Assembly (NCBI GenBank): GCA_034667405.1
Contig: JAXDJX010000012.1
Location: forward strand, 1 to 64,000
Source: JANXVR01 sp034667405
GTDB lineage: Bacteria > Actinomycetota > UBA4738 > HRBIN12
Reading direction: 5' to 3'
Length of the DNA: 64,000 nucleotides
Shown here: positions 59,656 through 64,000 of the stretch, piece after piece
Position numbering within the stretch: position 1 is the stretch's first letter
Layout: each line of letters starts with the position of its first letter
The notes under the pieces: generated by a model
What the model saw: only the letters and a program-made list of their open reading frames with translations
Told to the model about the DNA's origin: nothing
Database searches by the model: none
Translations under genes and position numbers: made by a program

Positions 59656-60672
59656 ATGTCGAACACGTCCGATCACTTCCTCATCACGGGCGGAGCCGGA
59701 TTCATCGGTTCCCACCTGGTGGATACCGCGCTCGCTCGTGGCTCCCGGGTGACCGTGCTTGACCGCCTGTCCATCGGCGGGAGCTTGATGAACCTGGAAG
59801 CCCACGAGGGCGATCCGCGATTCACGTTCGTGGAGGCAGATGTCCGCGACGGTTCCGCTGTCGGGAAGCTCGTTGCCGATGCCACCTGCGTCATCCACGC
59901 GGCCGCCGAGACCCACGTGGACCGGAGCATCGACGATCCCCAGGGGTTCGTGTCGTCGAACGTGATCGGTACACACACGGTGCTCGAAGCCGCGCGGGCC
60001 CACGGCGTGCGCATGCTGATGATCTCGACCGACGAGGTCTACGGTCCCGGGGACCCCGCGGGGGGTCTCTTCGACGAAGACGACCCGCTCCGGCCACAGA
60101 GCCCTTACGCCGCGAGCAAAGCAGCTGCCGATCTCCTATGCCAGGCCGCCTCGACCACCTACGGCCAGAACGTGACCGTGGTCCGGGGCACCAACGCGTT
60201 CGGTCCGCGTCAGATCGAACGCGTCATCCCCACCTACAGCGTCAACGCCGCCGAGGGCAGACCGATCCCCGTCTACGGACAGGGGAAGCAACGGCGTGAA
60301 TTCCTCTATGTCACCGACTGGGTGGAAGCTGCCCTGGTCGTGGCGGATCGTGGGTCACCCGGCGTCACCTACAACATCGGCGACGGGCACGAACTCGAGA
60401 ACATCGATCTGGCGGAGCAGATCTGCCGGCTCGCCGGCGCTGACCCGTCGCTCGTCACATTCGTGGCAGACCGACCCGGTCACGATTTCCGCTACGGCGT
60501 CCGATCCGACCGGCTCCGAGCCCTTGGGTGGTCGCCTAAGGTGGAGTTCTCCGACGGGCTCGCCACGACGGTGGCGTGGTACCGCGAGCATCTCGAGTGG
60601 CTCCGCCGCGCCCACACCGTCAATGTCGTGACGGAGCCGCGGGCCGCCGGGGCCGCCGGAGCGCCGGCATGA
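59656..60672 (+). CDS. rmlB: dTDP-glucose 4,6-dehydratase (RmlB)
   Basis: RmlB converts dTDP-glucose to dTDP-4-keto-6-deoxyglucose. The 338-residue SDR enzyme has ITGGAGFIGSHLVD (10-23), HAAAETHVDRS (with the family His-Val-Asp-Arg-Ser), the catalytic triad segment STDEVYG (Thr, Asp, Glu), YAASKAAAD (Tyr-x3-Lys) and RGTNAFGPRQ. It ends with a short Ala-rich tail (EPRAAGAAGAPA). Its stop overlaps the rmlD start by ATGA. A true RmlC epimerase is not found between rmlB and rmlD. Confidence 0.92.
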   Translation: MSNTSDHFLITGGAGFIGSHLVDTALARGSRVTVLDRLSIGGSLMNLEAHEGDPRFTFVEADVRDGSAVGKLVADATCVIHAAAETHVDRSIDDPQGFVSSNVIGTHTVLEAARAHGVRMLMISTDEVYGPGDPAGGLFDEDDPLRPQSPYAASKAAADLLCQAASTTYGQNVTVVRGTNAFGPRQIERVIPTYSVNAAEGRPIPVYGQGKQRREFLYVTDWVEAALVVADRGSPGVTYNIGDGHELENIDLAEQICRLAGADPSLVTFVADRPGHDFRYGVRSDRLRALGWSPKVEFSDGLATTVAWYREHLEWLRRAHTVNVVTEPRAAGAAGAPA

Positions 60673-61511
60673 AGCTCGTCGTCACCGGGGCCGGCGGCGG
60701 GCTGGGCCGGGCGTTCCTCGCCCAGGTACCGGGGCACCATGACGTGCATCCCTTCACCCACTTGGACCTGGACATCGGGGACCACCATGCCGTCATGGCC
60801 ACCATCGGAGCGCTGCGTCCCGACGCGATCTTGAACTTCGCCGCGTTCACCAAGGTCGATCAGAACGAGACGGAGCCCGATCGCGCGTTCCGAGACAACG
60901 CGCTGGGGCCGCAGAGCGTGGCCGTGGCGGCACGGGCCGCCGGCGCCGTTCTGGTCCATATCTCTACCGACTACGTCTTCGACGGCGCCAGATCACGGCC
61001 CTACGACGAGACCGACACTCCGAATCCGCTGAGCGTCTACGGACGCGCCAAGCTCGCGGGGGAGGTGAACGTCCGCGCGGTGTTGCCGGAGCACTTCATC
61101 ATCAGGACCGGGTACATCTTCGGCGGCGGCGACGATTACGTTTCCGCCGCCACGCAACGATTGCGGGACGGGGCCACCGCCGGCGGGCTGGAGGACCGAT
61201 TCGGGAGCCCGACGTTCGTCGGACATCTTGCCGAGCGCATCCTTCCGTTGCTGCTCACGGGTCGGTTCGGCACCTATCACCTAGCGGGCTCCGAGCGTGC
61301 CTGCTGGTTCGAGGTACTCCAGCAGATCAAGCAGCTTGCGGGTCTCCCGGGAACGGTCGAACCGCAGAAGGCCTCCTACCTGGGGTTGCCGGCTCCGCGT
61401 CCCGTGAACTCGCCGCTCACCAGCGTGTATACCGAGCATCTGGGGATGCCGCCGATGCCGTCGCTCGAGTCCTCGCTGACGGCGTTCCTGACCGCCACGA
61501 GCGCTGCGTGA
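60669..61511 (+). CDS. rmlD: dTDP-4-dehydrorhamnose reductase (RmlD)
   Basis: RmlD reduces dTDP-4-keto-rhamnose with NAD(P)H to dTDP-rhamnose. The 280-residue protein has the short Rossmann start VTGAGGGLGRAFL (5-17), NFAAFTKVDQNE, HISTDYVFDGARSRPYDE and YGRAKLAGE (Tyr-x3-Lys). These are the usual RmlD motifs, with VDQNE close to the standard VDxAE. The ATG overlaps the rmlB stop. Without rmlC in view the substrate epimer may be made by a gene outside the window. Confidence 0.9.
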   Translation: MKLVVTGAGGGLGRAFLAQVPGHHDVHPFTHLDLDIGDHHAVMATIGALRPDAILNFAAFTKVDQNETEPDRAFRDNALGPQSVAVAARAAGAVLVHISTDYVFDGARSRPYDETDTPNPLSVYGRAKLAGEVNVRAVLPEHFIIRTGYIFGGGDDYVSAATQRLRDGATAGGLEDRFGSPTFVGHLAERILPLLLTGRFGTYHLAGSERACWFEVLQQIKQLAGLPGTVEPQKASYLGLPAPRPVNSPLTSVYTEHLGMPPMPSLESSLTAFLTATSAA

Positions 61512-61540
61512 TCGGGTCCGGGAGCGGTCGGTTCGGATGC

Positions 61541-61546
61541 TAGGCT
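61541..61546 (+). promoter_or_regulatory. Putative -10 element TAGGCT before the 131-residue gene
   Basis: TAGGCT lies eleven bases before the ATG at 61558, giving a very short leader of about four bases. The hexamer is the same as at the leaderless candidates, but the spacing is longer. Confidence 0.33.
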
Positions 61547-61557
61547 GACCTGCAACG

Positions 61558-61953
61558 ATGGCCCCCAAACCCTTGGATGATGACGCCCGCGACGCCCTTG
61601 CGCGAGAGCTGTATTGGGCGCAGGAACACGCCGCGAAGGGCAACATGGGCACGGGCGAAGTGCGTGACAGGCTCCGCGAGCTGGCGACGCAGATCCGGGC
61701 CGATGAGAAGGTTTTGATCCCCCTCGGGGAAGCCAACCTCATCGCCGCAGGGCGGGGACGGCGGTTCTTCAAGTACAAGCTGTTCCGGATGGCGCGACCC
61801 ATCACCCGCCGATATGACCGCCTCACGGCCGACCACGCCGAGCTGAGCAAGGCGCTCGCAGACCGTCTCCTTGCCGTCGAGGCCGAACTCGAGGATCTTC
61901 GGCTCCTCCTCGTCGAGATGGGCGATGCGAACCGGCGAGGTCCAGCCGGGTGA
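61558..61953 (+). CDS. Hypothetical helical protein of the polysaccharide cluster
   Basis: A 131-residue protein with no recognised domain. It is helical throughout: an N-terminal acidic helix (DDDARDALARELYWAQEHAA), a basic aromatic stretch in the middle (RGRRFFKYKLFRMARPITRRYD) that could be membrane-facing or bind an acidic partner, and a C-terminal coiled coil (ALADRLLAVEAELEDLRLLLVEM). It overlaps the next glycosyltransferase gene by GTGA, so it is translated with it. It may be a scaffold or regulator for glycosyltransferases, but this is context only. Confidence 0.6.
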   Translation: MAPKPLDDDARDALARELYWAQEHAAKGNMGTGEVRDRLRELATQIRADEKVLIPLGEANLIAAGRGRRFFKYKLFRMARPITRRYDRLTADHAELSKALADRLLAVEAELEDLRLLLVEMGDANRRGPAG

Positions 61954-63002
61954 GGATCGCGGTCCTGCATCCGCAGGCCGCGTTCGTGCGTGGGGGAGCG
62001 GAGGCGCACGCGCAGGCCTTGGTCCGGGCGCTTCAGGACGCCGGCCATGAAGCAGACCTGGTCACCATCGCGTGGCAGTGGTTCCCGCCGGTGCGGCTCG
62101 CGCACAACATGGCTATCTGGCGGAGTTTCGACATCGCCGAGTCCAACGGTTTGACGGTGGACGCCGTCATCGCCCTGAAGTTCCCCGCCTACCTGGTCCG
62201 TCACGAACGCAAGATCGTCTGGCTCATCCACCAGCACCGGACCGCCTACGACCTCTGGGACCATCCGGAGTTCTCCGATCTCGCCCGGATGGACCAAGGA
62301 CCGGCTATCCGCGACATGATCGTGAACTCCGACCGCGTGGCGCTGGACGAGGCCACGCATATCTTCACCAACTCGGCGAACGTGAAACGACGGTTGTGGG
62401 AGTCGCTCCGGATCGAGGGGGAGGTCCTCTACCACCCGTCCGATACCACCATGACGCTCATGAACGCGCACCCTGGTCCCTACGGCGATCACGTCTTCTT
62501 CCCAAGTCGCTTCGAGCCCGTCAAGCGACAGTCCCTGGCGATCGAGGCGATGCGCCATGTCCGTTCGCCGGCATCGCTGGTCCTGGTCGGACGAGGTCCC
62601 GACGAAGCGATGCTTCGTGCGCTGATCGATCAACACGGACTCAATGACCGCGTGCGGCTGGAGATCGGCGTCACGGACGAGCGGCTCCAGGAGTTGTATC
62701 TGACCGCGCTCGCGGTCCTGTATCCATCGTTCGACGAGGACTACGGCTACGTGACCATCGAAGGCATGGCAGCCGAACGTCCGGTCATCACCTGTAGCGA
62801 CAGCGGCGGCCCGCTCGAGTTCGTGACGGATGGAGAGACCGGCCTGGTGACGGCGCCTGAGCCGGGGGCGATCGCGAGTGCGATCGACCGGCTTCATGCG
62901 GATCGAACGTTGGCCGCCCGGCTAGGTCCTGCCGGCAGGGCTCGCGTTCGCGAGGTCGTCCCGGGCTGGCCCGAGGTCGTCGAACGGTTGCTGCAGCCAT
63001 GA
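61950..63002 (+). CDS. Family 4 glycosyltransferase
   Basis: A 350-residue GT-B glycosyltransferase. The N-terminus (RIAVLHPQAAFVRGGAEAHA) has the GG loop of the acceptor domain. The C-terminal domain has FFPSRFEPVKRQSLAIEAM, LVGRGPDEAML and the nucleotide-sugar signature YPSFDEDYGYVTIEGMAAERPVI (about 247-269) with the E-x7-E pattern. The GTG start is set by the four-base overlap with the 131-residue gene, and its stop overlaps the next ATG. It should add one sugar in assembly of the surface polymer; the donor is unknown. Confidence 0.87.
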   Translation: MRIAVLHPQAAFVRGGAEAHAQALVRALQDAGHEADLVTIAWQWFPPVRLAHNMAIWRSFDIAESNGLTVDAVIALKFPAYLVRHERKIVWLIHQHRTAYDLWDHPEFSDLARMDQGPAIRDMIVNSDRVALDEATHIFTNSANVKRRLWESLRIEGEVLYHPSDTTMTLMNAHPGPYGDHVFFPSRFEPVKRQSLAIEAMRHVRSPASLVLVGRGPDEAMLRALIDQHGLNDRVRLEIGVTDERLQELYLTALAVLYPSFDEDYGYVTIEGMAAERPVITCSDSGGPLEFVTDGETGLVTAPEPGAIASAIDRLHADRTLAARLGPAGRARVREVVPGWPEVVERLLQP

Positions 63003-63805
63003 GCCTGCGCGAGCTGGCCGTCCGGTTCGTTCCGCGGCACACGCGGCTCGGCCGGGTCGCGTGGAGTGGGGGGCGTCGATTCTTCGGGCCGAAGATCCTG
63101 GTGCCGGGCACGCTGGGCGATCTCCTCTTGTTGGTCCCCCCCGAGCGCCTCACCGCGGAGGCACTGCGCGAAGCGGGGTTCCCGACGACAACGAGGATCG
63201 ACCAGTCCTGGCCGGTGAAGCCCGCAGACGTACACCGTTCGCACGGCTTTCACCTCTGCGTCATCGAGATCGGCGATGACCCGAGCCTCTACCTGAACGC
63301 CTACCGCGCCGCGTTCGTGGAGTCGTGCTTCATCCTCCTGGATGTGCGCGATATCTCGCCGCTGATCTGGCGGCTCCGCGGGTTGGGGGACCCCCTTGGC
63401 TATCGCGCAGCCCATCTCGCGCGAGACGCGCAGGATCGCCTGGGTCACGAGCTGAGCGATGTCGAGCGATTCGGTCGTGCCTCCGTGGCCCATCTGGTGC
63501 GTCGGGCGAAGTTCCTCGTCGTGCCGGGTCCCGATCCAGCGGACCAACTCCGGGCGCTGGGATGCCTCACCCCGATCGCCGTGATCCCCCCCGGTCCCGA
63601 CGGCCGGTCCGCGCTGGCGGCGACCATCCAAGGCGCCGTCACCATGGTGAAGGATCCCGCCCACGCCGCGCTCGAGCTCTGGGCGGGCGCGCTGGCCGAC
63701 ATGGGGATGGACCCCGCAGACCTGGATGGATCCACGGTGCTCTCCTACCTCCGAGCCATGAACGGCTTCAAAGGAACACCATCGAACCTTCAAGGTCAGG
63801 CCTGA
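62999..63805 (+). CDS. Hypothetical protein of the polysaccharide cluster
   Basis: A 268-residue protein without a motif that I can name. It starts with a basic segment (MSLRELAVRFVPRHTRLGRVA), then KILVPGTLGDLLLLVPPERL, an alternating alpha/beta core (HLCVIEIGDDPSLYLNAYRAAF, ILLDVRDISPLIWRLRG) and a C-terminal region naming no cofactor loop (VPGPDPADQLRALGCL). It might be a divergent glycosyl- or polysaccharide-modifying enzyme, but this is a guess from location. It overlaps the upstream glycosyltransferase by ATGA and precedes the ABC export permease by 36 bases. Confidence 0.55.
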   Translation: MSLRELAVRFVPRHTRLGRVAWSGGRRFFGPKILVPGTLGDLLLLVPPERLTAEALREAGFPTTTRIDQSWPVKPADVHRSHGFHLCVIEIGDDPSLYLNAYRAAFVESCFILLDVRDISPLIWRLRGLGDPLGYRAAHLARDAQDRLGHELSDVERFGRASVAHLVRRAKFLVVPGPDPADQLRALGCLTPIAVIPPGPDGRSALAATIQGAVTMVKDPAHAALELWAGALADMGMDPADLDGSTVLSYLRAMNGFKGTPSNLQGQA

Positions 63806-63841
63806 CCCGGTTGCTAAACTCGTGCGAACGCGCTGACCTGC

Positions 63842-64000
63842 GTGTTCGCGACCCGTAGGAGCTCCGCTATCGCCATCGCGCAGAACGTCACCGAACGCAC
63901 ATCCGAGCCACCCAGACTGCACGTCATCCGGCGCGTCCGTGAACTGTACGGCTACCGCGAGATCCTCCTGAACCTGGTTCGCAAGGAACTGAAGGTGAAG
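63842..64000 (+). CDS. ABC-2 polysaccharide export permease (Wzm/TagG-like), 3' part beyond window
   Basis: Only the first 53 codons are visible. After a poorly conserved start comes VIRRVRELYGYREILLNLVRKELKVK, which fits the cytoplasmic amphipathic N-terminus of ABC-2 permeases that export O-antigen or teichoic-acid-type polymers (the common pattern LxxYRELLxxLxxRELKVRY). Hydrophobic helices would follow outside the window. The GTG at 63842 is the best in-frame start; TAAACT at 63815-63820 could be its -10. An ATP-binding Wzt/TagH partner is expected downstream. Confidence 0.65.
   Translation, partial: MFATRRSSAIAIAQNVTERTSEPPRLHVIRRVRELYGYREILLNLVRKELKVK

Noticed and set aside
1..64000. 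Mobile elements, integrases, prophage genes, tRNA and rRNA genes
   Set aside because: None could be recognised on either strand; the genes show uniform composition and tight packing, so no transferred island is evident from sequence alone.

Overview
The window is high-GC bacterial chromosome, almost entirely coding, with no gene-free stretch longer than about 180 bases. The gene set points to an uncultured or deep-branching member of the Actinomycetota, or a close relative. It has an F420-dependent NADP reductase, an acyl-CoA carboxylase with a separate small epsilon-like subunit, an RskA-type anti-sigma/ECF sigma pair, an LCP cell-wall ligase, a CopC-CopD fusion and many GTG starts. This is inferred from gene content; no rRNA, tRNA or other phylogenetic marker RNA is visible.

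Layout. 0-6.3 kb: start of a succinate dehydrogenase operon (sdhC, cut by the window edge), an O-methyltransferase, the catalytic subunit of a methylmalonyl-CoA-type mutase, and the NAD operon nadC-nadA-nadB. 6.3-16.7 kb: F420-NADP reductase, an orphan histidine kinase, a biotin carboxylase/BCCP subunit divergent from birA, a PH/SHOCT membrane protein, a VOC protein, a cyclase-STAND-TPR regulator and an M23 endopeptidase. 16.7-23.6 kb: an eight-gene, mostly overlapping minus-strand operon around a CopC-CopD fusion, apparently for copper handling. 23.6-31.7 kb: a hydroxyacyl-CoA dehydrogenase, then a minus-strand operon joining an acyl-CoA carboxylase beta subunit to a cupin and two glycosyltransferases, then a Cas4/AddB-like nuclease and rpiA. 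31.7-39.9 kb: a frameshifted PAS histidine kinase, crotonyl-CoA carboxylase/reductase, methylmalonyl-CoA epimerase with a small HTH regulator, a divergent FtsH-like protease, thiolase and acyl-CoA dehydrogenase. 39.9-49.5 kb: a giant membrane coiled-coil protein with a degenerate kinase module, divergent from a complete nurA-herA-mre11-rad50 operon. 49.5-55.8 kb: lipoprotein, thioesterase, aconitase, sigma/anti-sigma pair and a degenerate GGDEF protein. 55.9-64 kb: a cell-surface polysaccharide cluster (LCP, rmlA, rmlB, rmlD, glycosyltransferases, start of an ABC exporter).

How the genes work together. Many enzymes serve acyl-CoA metabolism: carboxylase alpha and beta subunits, biotin ligase, mutase, epimerase, Ccr, thiolase, hydroxyacyl-CoA and acyl-CoA dehydrogenases, thioesterase, aconitase and Sdh. 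Together they fit propionyl/methylmalonyl-CoA turnover and possibly ethylmalonyl-CoA-type C2 assimilation.

Expression style. Many operon-first genes lack a Shine-Dalgarno sequence but carry a TANNNT hexamer (often TAGGCT) 6-8 bases before the start codon, which is the geometry of leaderless mRNAs. Genes inside operons usually overlap by ATGA or GTGA, and convergent genes often share their stop codons.
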